In this document: positions 34,013-45,161 of the stretch, one piece after another
How the letters are laid out: each line of letters starts with the position of its first letter
How positions within the stretch are numbered: the stretch's first letter is position 1
Assembly (NCBI GenBank): GCA_016870485.1
Contig: VGBM01000012.1
Location: 1-53,081, forward strand
DNA length: 53,081 nt
Reading direction: 5' to 3'
Source of the DNA: Actinomycetota bacterium
GTDB lineage: Bacteria > Actinomycetota > Thermoleophilia > Gaiellales > F1-60-MAGs149
Translations under genes and position numbers: made by a program
Notes under the pieces: generated by a model
Databases searched by the model: none
What the model was told of the DNA's origin: nothing
What the model saw: the letters and a program-made list of their open reading frames with translations, nothing else

Positions 34013-34999
34013 CTAGAGGTACACCACTGCGACGGCCGTCAGCAGCAGGTTGAGGGTGGCCGCGGGCAGGAGGACCTTCCAGCCGATCTTCATCAGCTGG
34101 TCGAAGCGGACGCGCGGCAGGGTCGCCCGGATCCAGATCAGCACGAACAGGAAGGCCCCGATCTTGATCAGCATCCACAGCGGCCCGGGCAAAAACGGGC
34201 CGTTCGGGCCGCCGAGGAAGAGCACGGCGCCGAGCGCCGACAGCGTGATCGCGTTGATGAACTCGGCGGCCGCGAACATCGCGTAGCGCATGCCGCCGTA
34301 CTCGGTGTGGTAGCCGGCGACGACCTCGCCGTCCGCCTCGACGAGGTCGAACGGCGGGCGGTTCGACTCGGCGACGGCGGCCACGAAGAAGACGAGGAAG
34401 CCGAGGAACTGCGGGATGATGAACCAGAGCGGCACCTGCGCGTCGGAGATCGCGACGAAGGACAGGGAGCCGGCCTGGATGATCACGCCGATCACGGCGA
34501 GGGTGAAGGCGACCTCGTAGGAGACGAGCTGCGCGATCGCGCGCATGCCGCCGAGCAGGGCGTACTTCGACCCCGACGCCCAGCCGCCGATCATCAGCCC
34601 GTAGAAGCCGAGCGAGCCGATCGCCGCGACCACGAGCAGCGACACGCCTGTGTCGGCGATGTAGAGGTGGAACTGGTAGTCGACGAACGGGATCGTGGCG
34701 ACGCCGCCGAACGGCATCAGGCCGAAGGCGCCGATCGCGCAGGTCATGGCGATCAGCGGCGCGACCATGTACAGCTTCACGCGCGAGCCCTCGGGGACCA
34801 TGTTCTCCTTCTGCAGCATCTTGCCGAGGTCGGCGATCGGCTGGAGCAGGCCGAACGGGCCGACGCGGTTCGGCCCGTAGCGGACCTGGAAGCGGCCGAT
34901 CAGCTTGCGCTCGACCCACGTCATGAAGGCGAAGAACGCCATCAGGACGTTGACGAGCACGAACGACTTGATGATGGTTGCGAGGACGCCGTCGACCAT
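34013..34999 (-). CDS. nuoH: NADH-quinone oxidoreductase subunit H
   Basis: A 328-residue membrane subunit with about eight TM helices that forms much of the quinone-binding entrance. Motifs: [53 protein letters not shown] and [15 protein letters not shown]. All conserved charged residues of the E-channel loop are visible. It lies 14 bases downstream of nuoG. Confidence 0.96.
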   Translation of the reverse strand: MVDGVLATIIKSFVLVNVLMAFFAFMTWVERKLIGRFQVRYGPNRVGPFGLLQPIADLGKMLQKENMVPEGSRVKLYMVAPLIAMTCAIGAFGLMPFGGVATIPFVDYQFHLYIADTGVSLLVVAAIGSLGFYGLMIGGWASGSKYALLGGMRAIAQLVSYEVAFTLAVIGVIIQAGSLSFVAISDAQVPLWFIIPQFLGFLVFFVAAVAESNRPPFDLVEADGEVVAGYHTEYGGMRYAMFAAAEFINAITLSALGAVLFLGGPNGPFLPGPLWMLIKIGAFLFVLIWIRATLPRVRFDQLMKIGWKVLLPAATLNLLLTAVAVVYL

Positions 35000-35013
35000 G
35001 GTGGGGGAAGGGG

Positions 35014-37409
35014 CTAGCGGGCCTCCACGGTGGCGCTCGCGCCCGCGGGGGCGCCGCGCCAGTTGATGCGGACGCTGCCGGGCAGCTGACGGCGGGAGAT
35101 GCGGACGGGGCCGGTGTGCTCGCCGGCGGCGTGGCGCACGGAGACCTCGTCCCCGCGCGCGACGCCGAGGCGCTCGGCGTCGGCGTGGGCGAGCGACACC
35201 CACGGTGCGCGCTGGTGCGACAGGGTCGGGGTGCGCTCGACGGCGGCGCCGCTGAAGAGCGGGCGCGGCGCGATCAGCCGGAACGCCCCCTCGGCCGGGG
35301 CCGCGGGCGGCGCGGTCGGCGCGACGGCGGGCGCGGGGCGCGCCGCGGGGCGCTCGAGGTGCAGCGGGGCGCGGTCGCCGAGGCCGCCCCAGCTGAGGCC
35401 GGCGAAGGCGGGGTTGCCCTCCGCGAGCAGGGCGAAGGCCTTCGCGGCGCTCGGCGCGGTGGCCACGTCGAGGAAGCCGGCGAGGCGGCTCGTCCACTCG
35501 ACCAGCGGCACGCCGCCGACGGGGGCGAGCGTCGGGCGCACGCGCTGCACCCGCCCCTCGAGGTTGGTGACGCTGCCGTCGCGCTCGTGCTCCGTGTCGA
35601 GCGGCAGGACGATCTGGGCCTGCGAGGTGACGCCGTTCGTGAAGGCGGCGACCGCGACCACGACGGGCGCCTGCGCGAGGGCCATCTGCCAGCGCTCCCC
35701 CTCGGGCCCCTCGACCACCGGGTCGCAGCCGACGAACGCGATCGCGGTGATCTGCCCCGCCTCGAGGGCGGGCAGGATCTCGTCCCAGCCCCCGACGAGG
35801 CCGACGGCGCGCTCGCCGCGCTCGTTGGCGCCGACGGGCAGGGGCAGGATGCCGCCGTCCGCGGCGCGGTCGAGGCCGAGGGCCCAGCCCGCGTGCGCGA
35901 GCTCGGCGGCGGCCAGCGGGTCGGTGACGACGAGGACGGGGCGCTCCGCGTGGCCGAGCGCGTCGCCGAGGGCGCGCACGGCGGCCGCGTCGGCGCCGGC
36001 CAGGCCGGCCAGCTCCTCCACCCCGCCCGCGGCGCCGGCGTCCGGGCGGACGCGGTCGCCACCCGCCTCGAGCGCGGCCGCGACGAGCGCCGCGAGGACC
36101 GCGGAGCCCGCCCCGGGGACGGTGCGGAGGAACGTGCCGGCGTCCGGCTCGAGGCTCGTACCGCCCGGGCCGACGATGGCGAGGTGCGCGCCGTCGCGGC
36201 GGGCCTTGCGGATCCGCAGGTCGATCGTGCCGGCGCGGTCGGCGGGCTCCTGGTCGCCGATCACGACGACGAGGTCGGCGCCCTCGAGCGCGGCCAGGGT
36301 GGCGGCGCACGGGTCGACGAGCTCGAGCGCGGCGGGCGCGGCGAGCGGCGCCGAGGCCGTACGGGCCTTGAGGTCCGCGGCGATCCGGCTCCAGGCCAGC
36401 GCCTCCTCGTTCGTCAGGTTGCCGCCGGTCAGGATCGCCACGGCACCGGGGCCGTCGGCCGCCGAGTGGTGGCGCAGGCGCTGGGCCACGGTGCGCAGGG
36501 CGTCGTCCCAGGCGGCGGGCGCGAGGCCGGCCGGACCGCGCTCGAGCGGCTGGGTGATGCGCTCGTCGCGCGGCTCGTAGCGGGCAAAGCGGCCCTTGTC
36601 GCAGAGCCAGCCGCCGTCCACGTCGGGGTGGTTGCGGGACAGGATCCGCTCGACCTTGCCCTCGCGCAGCGTCGACCACGTGTTGCAGCCGGTCGCGCAG
36701 CCCGTGCAGACCGTCGGCACGTTGACGATCTCCCACGGGCGGGCCTTGAAGCGGTAGGCGGTCGGCAGGAGCGCGCCGACGGGGCACAGCTCGGTGACGT
36801 TGCCGGAGAAGGCGTTGCCGTACGGCTTCTCGTCGAAGGTGGCGATCACGCTCTGCGCGCCGCGCTCGCGGGCCACCAGCTCGCCGTCCTCGGCGACGTC
36901 GCCGGAGAAGCGGGTGCAGCGGTAGCAGAGGATGCAGCGCTCGCGGTCGAGGACGATCGACGGCGAGATCGGCAGCGGCTTCTCGTAGGTGCGCTTCGGC
37001 AGCGTCATCCGCGTCGAGCCCGGCCCGTAGCGGAACGTCAGGTCCTGCAGCGGGCACTCGCCGCCCTTGTCGCAGACGGGGCAGTCGAGCGGGTGGTTGA
37101 GCAGGATGAACTCGAGGACGGCGTCCTGCGCCTCCTTGGCCTGCGCGGAGGCCTCGGCGGTGCGCACGACCATGCCGTCCGCGCACGACAGCGTGCAGGC
37201 GGCCTGGAGCTTCGGGGCGCCCTCGATCTCGACGAGGCACATGCGGCAGGCGCCGATCGGCGGCCCGAGCCGCGGCTCGTAGCAGAACACGGGGATCTCG
37301 ACCCCGGCGCCCTCGGCGGCGGCGACGACGAGCGGCGTGCCCTTCGGCACGGTCAGCTCGCGGCCGTCGATCGAGAGGGTGACGGTCGCCACCGTCGGCT
37401 CGGTCGTGC

Positions 37410-37413
<4 letters not shown>
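35014..37413 (-). CDS. nuoG: NADH-quinone oxidoreductase subunit G
   Basis: A 799-residue hydrophilic subunit. It opens with a [2Fe-2S] ferredoxin domain ([20 protein letters not shown]), a His/Cys4Fe motif ([17 protein letters not shown]), and [10 protein letters not shown] for a [4Fe-4S] cluster. A molybdopterin-oxidoreductase-like region begins with CTGCATGCN. A long Ala-rich, less conserved middle and a C-terminal molybdopterin-dinucleotide-binding-like barrel follow. It conducts electrons from NuoE/F to NuoI. GTG 37413 overlaps the nuoF stop (GTGA). Confidence 0.94.
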
Positions 37414-38751
<1,338 letters not shown>

Positions 38752-38759
<8 letters not shown>

Positions 38760-39237
38760 GGCTCTCAGTGGGTCGGGAGGCGCGCAGCCGCTCGCAGAGC
38801 GGGCCGACGTCCTCGGGGTTGAAGTGCTCCTGGTACTCCTCGTCGACGGACACGACCGGGCCCCAGCCGCAGCCGCCAAGGCACTCGACGCGGCGCAGCG
38901 TGATCGCGCCGTCCTCGGAGGTGCCGGGGGCGCGCACGCCCAGCTCGTCCTCGAAGCGCCGCAGCACGGTGTCCGAGCCGACCAGCGCGCAGGAGAGGTT
39001 CGTGCAGACCTCGACGACGTGGTCGCCGACGGGCTGCAGGAAGAACATGTCGTAGAACGAGGCGACGGCGACGCAGCGCGCGGGCGACAGGTCGAGCCCC
39101 TCGGCGACGGCCTCGATCGCCTCCGGCGACAGCCAGCCGTAGTGCTCCTGCGCGTGGCGCAGCGCGGGCAGGATCGCGCCCCGGCGGTCCGGGTACTTGG
39201 CGATCTCCGCCTGGATCTGGTCGTAGAGGTCGGCCAT
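38752..39237 (-). CDS. nuoE: NADH-quinone oxidoreductase subunit E
   Basis: A 161-residue thioredoxin-like subunit binding [2Fe-2S] cluster N1a through the cysteines of VCTNLSCAL and CLGGCGWGP. The helical N-terminus (IQAEIAKYPDRRGAILPAL, EAIEAVAEGLDLS) is typical. The ATG overlaps the nuoD stop (ATGA), and its own end overlaps nuoF by 8 bases, the largest overlap in the operon. Confidence 0.95.
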
Positions 39238-40490
39238 CAGCGGTCGACGTCCCCCAGGACGGGGTCGATGGAGGCGAGGATCGCGATCAGGTCGGCCAGG
39301 TAGACGCCCTGGCAGAGCGCCGCGAGCGACTGCAGGAGGACGAGCGACGGGCTGCGCAGGCGCACGCGCCACGGCTTCGAGCCGCCGTCGGCGACGAGGT
39401 GGAAGCCGAACTCGCCACGGGCCGACTCGATCGGCGCGTAGACCTCACCGGCCGGGACGGTGAAGCCCTCGGTGACCAGCTTGAAGTGGTGGATCAGGGA
39501 CTCCATCGAGGTGTGCAGCTCGTGGCGCGGCGGCAGCACGACCTTGCGGTCGTCCGCGATCACGGGGCCGGCGGGGATGCCGTCGAGCACCTTCTCGATC
39601 ACGTCGAGCGAGGCGCGCATCTCCTCGATGCGGACGCGGAAGCGGGCGTGCGTGTCGCCGGCCGGCTCGGTGACGGGCGTGTAGCCGATCTCCCGGTAGG
39701 CGCCGTAGCCGCCGTTGGCGGAGCGCAGGTCGTACGGCACGCCCGAGGCGCGCAGGTTCGGGCCGGTCATGCCCATCTGCAGCGCGAAGTCGGGCGGCAG
39801 GACGCCGATGCCCTTGGTGCGCTGGAGCCAGATCGGGTTGGCGGCGATCAGCTCGTCGTACTGGTCGACCTGGTCGCGCATGAAGGCGATGAACTCGCGG
39901 CACTTCGGCTCGAAGCCCCGCGGCAGGTCCTCGGCGACGCCGCCGACCTGGCAGTAGCGCGGGTGCATGCGCTGGCCCGTGACCATCTCGAACAGGTCGA
40001 GCACCTCGTCGCGGGCGCGGAAGCAGTAGAAGAGCAGCGCGATGCCGCCGAGGTCGACGGACCCCGTGCCGAGGAAGATCAGGTGCGAGTGCAGGCGCGC
40101 GAGCTCCTGGAAGAGGACGCGGATCCACTCGGCGCGGCGCGGCACCTCGAGCTCGAGGGCCTTCTCGACGGCCATGCAGAAGGCGGTCTCGCCGCTGAAG
40201 AAGGACAGGTAGTCCATCCGCGGCACGTACGGGATCGCCTTCCAGTACGTCTTCTGCTCGATGTTCTTCTCGATGCCGGTGTGGACGTACCCGATCTCGC
40301 ACTTGAGGCCGACGACGATCTCGCCGTCGAGCGTCGTCACGAGGCGCAGCACGCCGTGCGTCGACGGGTGGTTCGGCCCGAGGTTGATCTCGAGCAGGTC
40401 CGGGTTGTCGGTCGCGGGGTGCAGCTCGCTGGGCACGGGCCGCAGGACGTCGAGCTTCGGCCAGGTCCTGGGGGCCTCGGTCGCCGCCAT
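39237..40490 (-). CDS. nuoD: NADH-quinone oxidoreductase subunit D
   Basis: A 417-residue, 49-kDa-type subunit that lines the quinone site. Motifs: LGPNHPSTHGVLRLV with the quinone-site His, GYVHTGIEKNIEQKTYWKAI, RMDYLSFFSGETAF and ESARGEFGFHLVADG. The C-terminus ends DLIAILASIDPVLGDVDR, as in the family. It starts 3 bases after nuoC. Confidence 0.96.
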   Translation of the reverse strand: MAATEAPRTWPKLDVLRPVPSELHPATDNPDLLEINLGPNHPSTHGVLRLVTTLDGEIVVGLKCEIGYVHTGIEKNIEQKTYWKAIPYVPRMDYLSFFSGETAFCMAVEKALELEVPRRAEWIRVLFQELARLHSHLIFLGTGSVDLGGIALLFYCFRARDEVLDLFEMVTGQRMHPRYCQVGGVAEDLPRGFEPKCREFIAFMRDQVDQYDELIAANPIWLQRTKGIGVLPPDFALQMGMTGPNLRASGVPYDLRSANGGYGAYREIGYTPVTEPAGDTHARFRVRIEEMRASLDVIEKVLDGIPAGPVIADDRKVVLPPRHELHTSMESLIHHFKLVTEGFTVPAGEVYAPIESARGEFGFHLVADGGSKPWRVRLRSPSLVLLQSLAALCQGVYLADLIAILASIDPVLGDVDR

Positions 40491-40493
40491 CCC

Positions 40494-41126
40494 CTACACC
40501 TCGTCCGAGAACTGGACGGGCTCGCCGCCCAGCGGGTAGTCCTTGCGCTGGGGGTGGCCGCCCCAGTCCTCCGGCATCAGGATCCGGCGCAGGTTCGGGT
40601 GCCCGGCGAACTCGATCCCGAGCATGTCCCACGCCTCGCGCTCGTGGAAGTCGGCCGACGGGTAGACGCCGGTCAGGGTCGGGACGGCCTCGCCCTCGTC
40701 GACCCAGACGCGCACCCGCAGGCGGCGGTGGTCGCCGTCGGTCACGGTCAGCACCTTCGCGAGCGCCACGGACACGCCGAAGCGCTTGGGGCCGGGCGCC
40801 TCGGGCACGGCGCGCTTGCCGGCCGACGCGGAGCGGTTGAGGTCGCGGCCGTCGGCGCCGCCGCCCCAGTAGCCGGCGACCTCGCCCTCGTAGCCGAGGT
40901 AGTCGACACCGGTCACGGACGACAGGAGGTCGTAGCCCTCGTGGTCGCGCAGGTGGCGGCAGACGTCGGGGAGCCGCTCGACGGGCACGTCGAGGGTGAG
41001 CTCGCCGCGGTGCTCGACGCGGCGCTCGACGACGCCCGCGCCGAGGGCGGCCTCGAGGCGGTCGGCGGCGGCCTGGTCGGGCGCGCCCCAGGTGGGCGAG
41101 TTGACCTGCAGGAGGGCGTCGCTCAC
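40494..41126 (-). CDS. nuoC: NADH-quinone oxidoreductase subunit C
   Basis: A 210-residue, 30-kDa-type subunit. The conserved C-terminal signature is present: [40 protein letters not shown]. Between residues about 75 and 115 there is an insertion rich in Gly, Ala, Lys and Pro relative to the usual fold. GTG 41126 overlaps the nuoB stop (GTGA). Confidence 0.94.
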   Translation of the reverse strand: MSDALLQVNSPTWGAPDQAAADRLEAALGAGVVERRVEHRGELTLDVPVERLPDVCRHLRDHEGYDLLSSVTGVDYLGYEGEVAGYWGGGADGRDLNRSASAGKRAVPEAPGPKRFGVSVALAKVLTVTDGDHRRLRVRVWVDEGEAVPTLTGVYPSADFHEREAWDMLGIEFAGHPNLRRILMPEDWGGHPQRKDYPLGGEPVQFSDEV

Positions 41127-41728
41127 GACTGCGTCTCCTGCTGCAGGGAGGCGGACGGGATGCCCGACTTGATGCGCTGCTGCAGCACCATCAGGCCCTC
41201 CATCACGGCCTCGGGGCGCGGCGGGCAGCCGGGCACGTAGACGTCGACGGGGACGATCTTGTCGACGCCCTGGAGCACCGAGTAGTTCGAGAACATGCCG
41301 CCCGTCGACGAGCAGGCGCCCATCGCCATCACGTACTTGGGCTCGAGCATCTGCTCGTAGAGCTGGCGGATCGGCTCGGCCATCTTGTGGGCGACGCGGC
41401 CCGACACGATCATCAGGTCGGACTGGCGCGGCGTGGCGCGCACGACCTCGGATCCGAAGCGGGCGACGTCGTAGCGGGCGCTGGAGATCATCGCGATCAT
41501 CTCCATCGCGCAGCAGGCGAGCCCGAAGCCGAAGGGCCACATCGAGTTGGCGGTCGCCATCTTGAAGACCTTCTCGACGGTGGTCGTCATGACCACCGAG
41601 TCGAGGTCGGTCGAGCGCAGGGAGCGGCGCACCTGCGCGGGCGGGATCACGACGGCGCCGCGCGGGGGCGTCGGCGCGGCCGGCGCGGCGACCGGCCGGT
41701 CGTGCGGCTCGTCGGGCCTCAGTGCCAC
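41123..41728 (-). CDS. nuoB: NADH-quinone oxidoreductase subunit B
   Basis: The subunit that holds cluster N2, the final donor to quinone. Ligands appear as [11 protein letters not shown] (tandem Cys), [10 protein letters not shown] and [14 protein letters not shown] 41728, overlapping the nuoA end by 10 bases, gives 201 residues with an Ala/Pro-rich N-terminal extension. GTG 41650 (175 residues) is a possible later start closer to family length. The overlap pattern of the operon favours the longer form, without proof. Confidence 0.93.
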   Translation of the reverse strand: MALRPDEPHDRPVAAPAAPTPPRGAVVIPPAQVRRSLRSTDLDSVVMTTTVEKVFKMATANSMWPFGFGLACCAMEMIAMISSARYDVARFGSEVVRATPRQSDLMIVSGRVAHKMAEPIRQLYEQMLEPKYVMAMGACSSTGGMFSNYSVLQGVDKIVPVDVYVPGCPPRPEAVMEGLMVLQQRIKSGIPSASLQQETQS

Positions 41729-42090
41729 TCGAGGGCCCCCTTGCGCCAGATGTAGACGTAGCCGATCGCGAGGATCAGGACGAACAGCGCGAGCTCGATC
41801 AGCCCGAACACGCCGAGCATGTCGAGGTTCACGGCGATCGGGTACAGGAAGACGATCTCGATGTCGAAGACGATGAAGAGCATCGCTGTCAGGTAGTAGT
41901 TGACGGAGAAGTTCGACGGCTGGAAGGTGCCGTCGGAGACGCCGGACTCGAAGGCGCGCGACTTGTTCGTGCCGGGCCGCAGGCGGCGGTGGAAGAAGCG
42001 CGACCACGCGAGCGAGCCCGCGAGGAGACTGCCGGCGATCGCTGCGGCGAAGAGCAGGTAGATGAGATAGGAGGCCCAGTCTCCGAGCAC
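41719..42090 (-). CDS. nuoA: NADH-quinone oxidoreductase subunit A
   Basis: A 123-residue subunit with three TM helices. Family motifs are FESGVSDG and [18 protein letters not shown] (conserved acidic residues in helix 2). It is the first gene of the 14-gene operon. GTG 42090 follows a GGAG Shine-Dalgarno sequence. The upstream open frame is not related to NuoA. Confidence 0.95.
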   Translation of the reverse strand: MLGDWASYLIYLLFAAAIAGSLLAGSLAWSRFFHRRLRPGTNKSRAFESGVSDGTFQPSNFSVNYYLTAMLFIVFDIEIVFLYPIAVNLDMLGVFGLIELALFVLILAIGYVYIWRKGALEWH

Positions 42091-42142
42091 GGTTCTCCGG
42101 CGGTCGCGGTCACGGCCGGCGCCACATGCCACCGGCCTCACA

Positions 42143-42172
42143 ACCGTAGCAGGGGCGCCGCTGCTGTTACAA
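42143..42172 (-). promoter_or_regulatory. Candidate promoter of the nuo operon
   Basis: On the minus strand, TTGTAA (42167-42172) and TACGGT (42143-42148) are spaced by 18 bp, which would start a leader of about 45 nt that includes the nuoA Shine-Dalgarno sequence. The elements are only moderate matches. The rest of the 283-base divergent gap holds no supportable gene; CACAAT at 42316-42321 is a weak candidate -10 for erpA. Confidence 0.35.
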
Positions 42173-42373
42173 ACCCCGCCGGCCCGTGATCGTGCCGAAT
42201 GCCGCAAGGCCGCGCCGCTACGCCACTCGCCGGCCCGACACCCCCCTCCCCACCCTGTCACAAGCGCCCCTGACGGGAATGCCGGGTGCGCATGGCGCGT
42301 TGGCGGGGATGCAGGCACAATGCGAGGGCCGGCGAAAACCGCAGGCACCCGCCGCGCGAAACGAACCAGGCAT

Positions 42374-42778
42374 ATGATCACCATCACCGAGAAGGCCGCC
42401 GACAAGGTCCGCGAGTTCCTCGCCGCCGAGGACGATGCCGAGTTGACCGCGCTGCGCGTGGCCGTCCAGGGCGGCGGCTGCTCCGGCTTCCAGTACGCGC
42501 TGGGCTTCGACACGGGCGCCCAGGACGGCGACGAGGTGATCGAGGCGCACGGCATCACCGTGCTCGTCGACCCCTTCTCCATGCCGTACCTGCACGGCGC
42601 GGACATCGACTTCGTCGACGGGCTCAACGGCACCGGCTTCTCGATTACGAACCCGAACACGGTCGCCGGCTGCGGCTGCGGCTCCTCCTTCCAGCTCAAG
42701 GAGGGCGAGGAGGCCGGGGACGAGGAGGCGGTGACCGCCTCCGCGGGCGGCGGCTGCACCAGCTGCTCGCACGGCTAG
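42374..42778 (+). CDS. erpA: ErpA/HesB-type A-type Fe-S carrier
   Basis: A 134-residue A-type carrier. The three cluster-binding cysteines are in GGGCSGFQYALGF and NPNTVAGCGCGSSF. It hands Fe-S clusters to apoproteins. The core is followed by about 30 extra residues that are acidic and end in GGGCTSCSHG with two more cysteines, an unusual tail. ATG 42374 is chosen as the family start (MITITEKAADKVREFL). It lies divergent from nuo and upstream of two closely spaced genes, likely one transcript. Confidence 0.92.
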   Translation: MITITEKAADKVREFLAAEDDAELTALRVAVQGGGCSGFQYALGFDTGAQDGDEVIEAHGITVLVDPFSMPYLHGADIDFVDGLNGTGFSITNPNTVAGCGCGSSFQLKEGEEAGDEEAVTASAGGGCTSCSHG

Positions 42779-42782
42779 CCGC

Positions 42783-42998
42783 GTGCGCGACGTCGAGGTC
42801 CGCCCCGGCGGGATCGCGCTCGGGCAGCTCTTGAAGTTCGCCGGGCTCGTCGACACGGGCGGCGACGCGAAGGCCCTCCTCGCCGCCGGCGACGTCGCCG
42901 TCAACGGCACGGTGGAGACGCGTCGCGGCCGCACCCTGGTGGCCGGCGACGTGGTCGAGGTGGCGGGCCAGGAGCCCGTCCGCGTGGCCGGGGACTGA
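42783..42998 (+). CDS. S4-domain RNA-binding protein (YaaA/YbcJ-like)
   Basis: A 71-residue single S4 domain: IALGQLLKFAGLVDTGGDAK, LLAAGDVAVNGTVETRRGR, AGDVVEV. Small S4 proteins bind structured RNA such as rRNA, and their exact role is mostly unknown. GTG 42783 lies 4 bases after the erpA stop, and the next gene begins one base after its end, so it is in the middle of a tight operon. Confidence 0.85.
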   Translation: MRDVEVRPGGIALGQLLKFAGLVDTGGDAKALLAAGDVAVNGTVETRRGRTLVAGDVVEVAGQEPVRVAGD

Positions 42999-42999
42999 G

Positions 43000-44091
43000 G
43001 TGCACGGCCTACCCGACGGCTTCGGCGAGCGGCTGGCCGCGCTCTGCGCGGTCGACGCCCAGACCGGCGACCACGCCGGCCTCGTGCGCTCCGCGGACCT
43101 CCTCGCCGGCTGGGCCACCGACGACGGCCTCGCCGTCGAGGTCCGCGCCACGCCCGAGGGCCCGCTCGTCATCGCCTCCACCCGCGGCGCGGGCGCGGAC
43201 CGCACGCTCCTGATCGGCCACCACGACGTCGTCTACCCCGCCGGCACCGCCGCCGCCCGCCCGCTCGCGGCGCGCGACGGCCGCGTGCTCGGCCCGGGCG
43301 TCGCCGACATGCGCGGCGGCCTGCTCGTCGGGCTCGCCGCCCTCGCCGGGCTCGCCCGCGACCCGCAGGGCCCCCACGGCGCGGCCGAGCTCTGGATCGT
43401 CCCCGACGAGGAGGCGCGCTCCTGGGCCCCGGCCTGCCTCGACGAGTGGCGCGGCGCCGACCGCGCGCTGTGCCTCGAGTGCGGCCGCGCCGACGGCGCG
43501 ATCGTCACCGCGCGCAAGGCCTGCACCTGGCTGACCCTCGAGGCCGTCGGCCGCGACGCGCACGCCGGCACCGAGCGCGACGAGGGCCGCTCCGCCCTGA
43601 TGGCGCTGGTGCGCGAGGCGGTCCGGATCGAGGACGAGCTGCACGGGGGGCGGCCGGGCGTGCAGGCCACCGTCACGCAGCTCAACGGCGGCTCCGGCAT
43701 GAACACCGTGCCCGGGCACGCCACCGCCTCCGTCGACCTGCGCGCCGACACCGCCGCGGACCTCGCCTGGGTCGTCGCCGAGCTCGGGCGCTTCGCCGCC
43801 CACGACGACATCGCCGTGACCCGCTCCGACGAGCCGGGCTTCCCGCCGCTCGACCGCGACGCGGCGCTCGCCGAGCACACGCTCGCGCTGCTCGCCGCGG
43901 TCGACGCGCCCGCCAGGGAGCAGACGGCGGCCGGCGCCTCCGACGGCTCGTGGTCGTCGAGCATCGGGGTCCCCACCGTGGACGGGCTCGGCCCGATCGG
44001 CGGCGGCGACCACGGCCCCGACGAGTGGATCGACCCGGCCTCCGTCGCCCCGCGGATCGAGGTGGTCCGCCGCCTCGCCGGCGGGCGCTAG
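43000..44091 (+). CDS. M20-family zinc peptidase (CPG2/ArgE-like)
   Basis: A 363-residue cytosolic hydrolase. Metal ligands in order: LIGHHDVVYPAG (His), GVADMRGG (Asp), PDEEARS (catalytic and metal Glu), LECGRADG (Glu) and a late GGGDHGPDEW (His). The dimerisation lid carries DAHAGTERDEGRSAL and NGGSGMNTVPGHA. It removes N-acyl or amino acid groups; the substrate is not predictable. GTG 43000 is one base after the S4 gene stop. Confidence 0.88.
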   Translation: MHGLPDGFGERLAALCAVDAQTGDHAGLVRSADLLAGWATDDGLAVEVRATPEGPLVIASTRGAGADRTLLIGHHDVVYPAGTAAARPLAARDGRVLGPGVADMRGGLLVGLAALAGLARDPQGPHGAAELWIVPDEEARSWAPACLDEWRGADRALCLECGRADGAIVTARKACTWLTLEAVGRDAHAGTERDEGRSALMALVREAVRIEDELHGGRPGVQATVTQLNGGSGMNTVPGHATASVDLRADTAADLAWVVAELGRFAAHDDIAVTRSDEPGFPPLDRDAALAEHTLALLAAVDAPAREQTAAGASDGSWSSSIGVPTVDGLGPIGGGDHGPDEWIDPASVAPRIEVVRRLAGGR

Positions 44092-44099
44092 GCGCCGGG

Positions 44100-44105
44100 T
44101 AGGCT
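44100..44105 (+). promoter_or_regulatory. Leaderless-type -10 of the DtxR-family gene (TAGGCT)
   Basis: TAGGCT ends 6 nt before the ATG at 44112, just after the M20 peptidase stop. Confidence 0.5.
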
Positions 44106-44111
44106 TCGCGC

Positions 44112-44786
44112 ATGGCCACCGGCGCCCGCGAGTACAGCCCCGCGATCGAGGACTACCTGAAGGCGATCCACCAGATCGCCGAGGCCACGGGCGGCGCGCC
44201 CGTGCAGACGCAGGCCCTCGCCGACCGGCTCGCCGTCTCGACCGCCTCGGTGACCGGGATGATGAAGAAACTCGACCAGGCGGGCCTCGTCGAGCACGCG
44301 CCCTACCGCGGCGTCATCCTGACCCGGAAGGGCGAGGCCGTCGCGCTGGAGATCCTGCGCCACCACCGCCTGCTCGAGCTCTACCTCGTCGAGGAGCTCG
44401 GCATGTCGTGGGAGGAGGTGCACGCCGAGGCCGACCGCCTCGAGCACGTCATCTCCGAGGGCCTCGAGGAGCGCATCGCCGCCGCCCTCGGCGACCCGCA
44501 CCGCGACCCGCACGGCGACCCGATCCCCGCCCGCGACGGCACCGTCCCGGCCGATCCCTCGTGCCGCCTCGCCGACGCGGCGCCCAACGCCGAGGTCAAA
44601 ATCCTGCGCGTCTCCGACCGCGATTCGCGCCTGTTGCGCTACCTCGCCGAGCGCGGGCTCGTGCCCGGGGCCGCGGTGCGCGTGGCGGCGGTCGACGAAC
44701 TGGCCGGCACCATCACGCTCGTGGTCGGCGGCGCCGACTGCACCCTCGCCCTGGCCACGGCCGGCGAGATCGACGTGCGGGCCTGA
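44112..44786 (+). CDS. DtxR/MntR-family metal-dependent regulator
   Basis: A 224-residue regulator. An N-terminal winged helix (ALADRLAVSTASVTGMMKKL) is followed by the metal-binding dimer domain (SWEEVHAEADRLEHVISEGL) and a C-terminal FeoA/SH3-like domain from about residue 150. At the primary metal site this protein has Asp where IdeR has Met (AIEDYLKAI) and Asp where IdeR has Cys (EADRLEH), which points towards manganese or another divalent metal rather than classic iron sensing; that is inference. It represses metal uptake genes when metal-bound. It converges on the His-rich membrane protein gene through a shared hairpin. Confidence 0.9.
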   Translation: MATGAREYSPAIEDYLKAIHQIAEATGGAPVQTQALADRLAVSTASVTGMMKKLDQAGLVEHAPYRGVILTRKGEAVALEILRHHRLLELYLVEELGMSWEEVHAEADRLEHVISEGLEERIAAALGDPHRDPHGDPIPARDGTVPADPSCRLADAAPNAEVKILRVSDRDSRLLRYLAERGLVPGAAVRVAAVDELAGTITLVVGGADCTLALATAGEIDVRA

Positions 44787-44792
44787 GCCCGC

Positions 44793-44809
44793 CGCGGCGT
44801 TACGCCGCG
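44793..44809. terminator. Bidirectional hairpin between the DtxR and His-rich genes
   Basis: Perfect 7-bp arms CGCGGCG/CGCCGCG with loop TTA, which is the TAA stop codon of the minus-strand gene. Confidence 0.5.
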
Positions 44810-45105
44810 ATCCAGACGCCCATCACGGCCCAGCTCGCGATCGCGACGGCGCCGAGCAGGACGCAGGTGAGGAAGCCGCGCGTCGGCCGGCCCTTGGCCT
44901 TGCCGGCGACCGCCGCGAGGACGGCGATGGCGATGGAGGCAACGCCGAGGATGGCGGCGATATCGAGCAGCGCCCCGCCCCGGACCACGGCGACCAGCGC
45001 GACCAGGATCGCGGCGATGCCCGCGAACAGGCCGAAGCCCATCATCGTGCTCGCGTTCGGCTTCGCCGGCGCGGCGTGGTGATGGTGATCAGCGTGGTCG
45101 GCCAT
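44800..45105 (-). CDS. Small membrane protein with His-rich N-terminus
   Basis: A 101-residue protein. The first 14 residues (MADHADHHHHAAPA) contain five histidines and two aspartates. Three TM helices follow at about 22-42, 45-65 and 78-100. The Shine-Dalgarno GGAGGA precedes the ATG by 7 nt. The His-rich end could bind divalent metal, and the gene converges on a DtxR-type regulator, but no family or function was recognised. Confidence 0.75.
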   Translation of the reverse strand: MADHADHHHHAAPAKPNASTMMGFGLFAGIAAILVALVAVVRGGALLDIAAILGVASIAIAVLAAVAGKAKGRPTRGFLTCVLLGAVAIASWAVMGVWIAA

Positions 45106-45161
45106 TCGGGGTCCTCCAGGCGGCGTTCTGCCGGTATCGTGGCACAGCCGGCGCCCGCGCG

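Noticed and set aside
42186..42377. Possible small gene in the nuo/erpA divergent gap
   Set aside because: The 63-codon frame lacks a ribosome site and similarity, and it overlaps the erpA start; the gap is better explained as promoter DNA.
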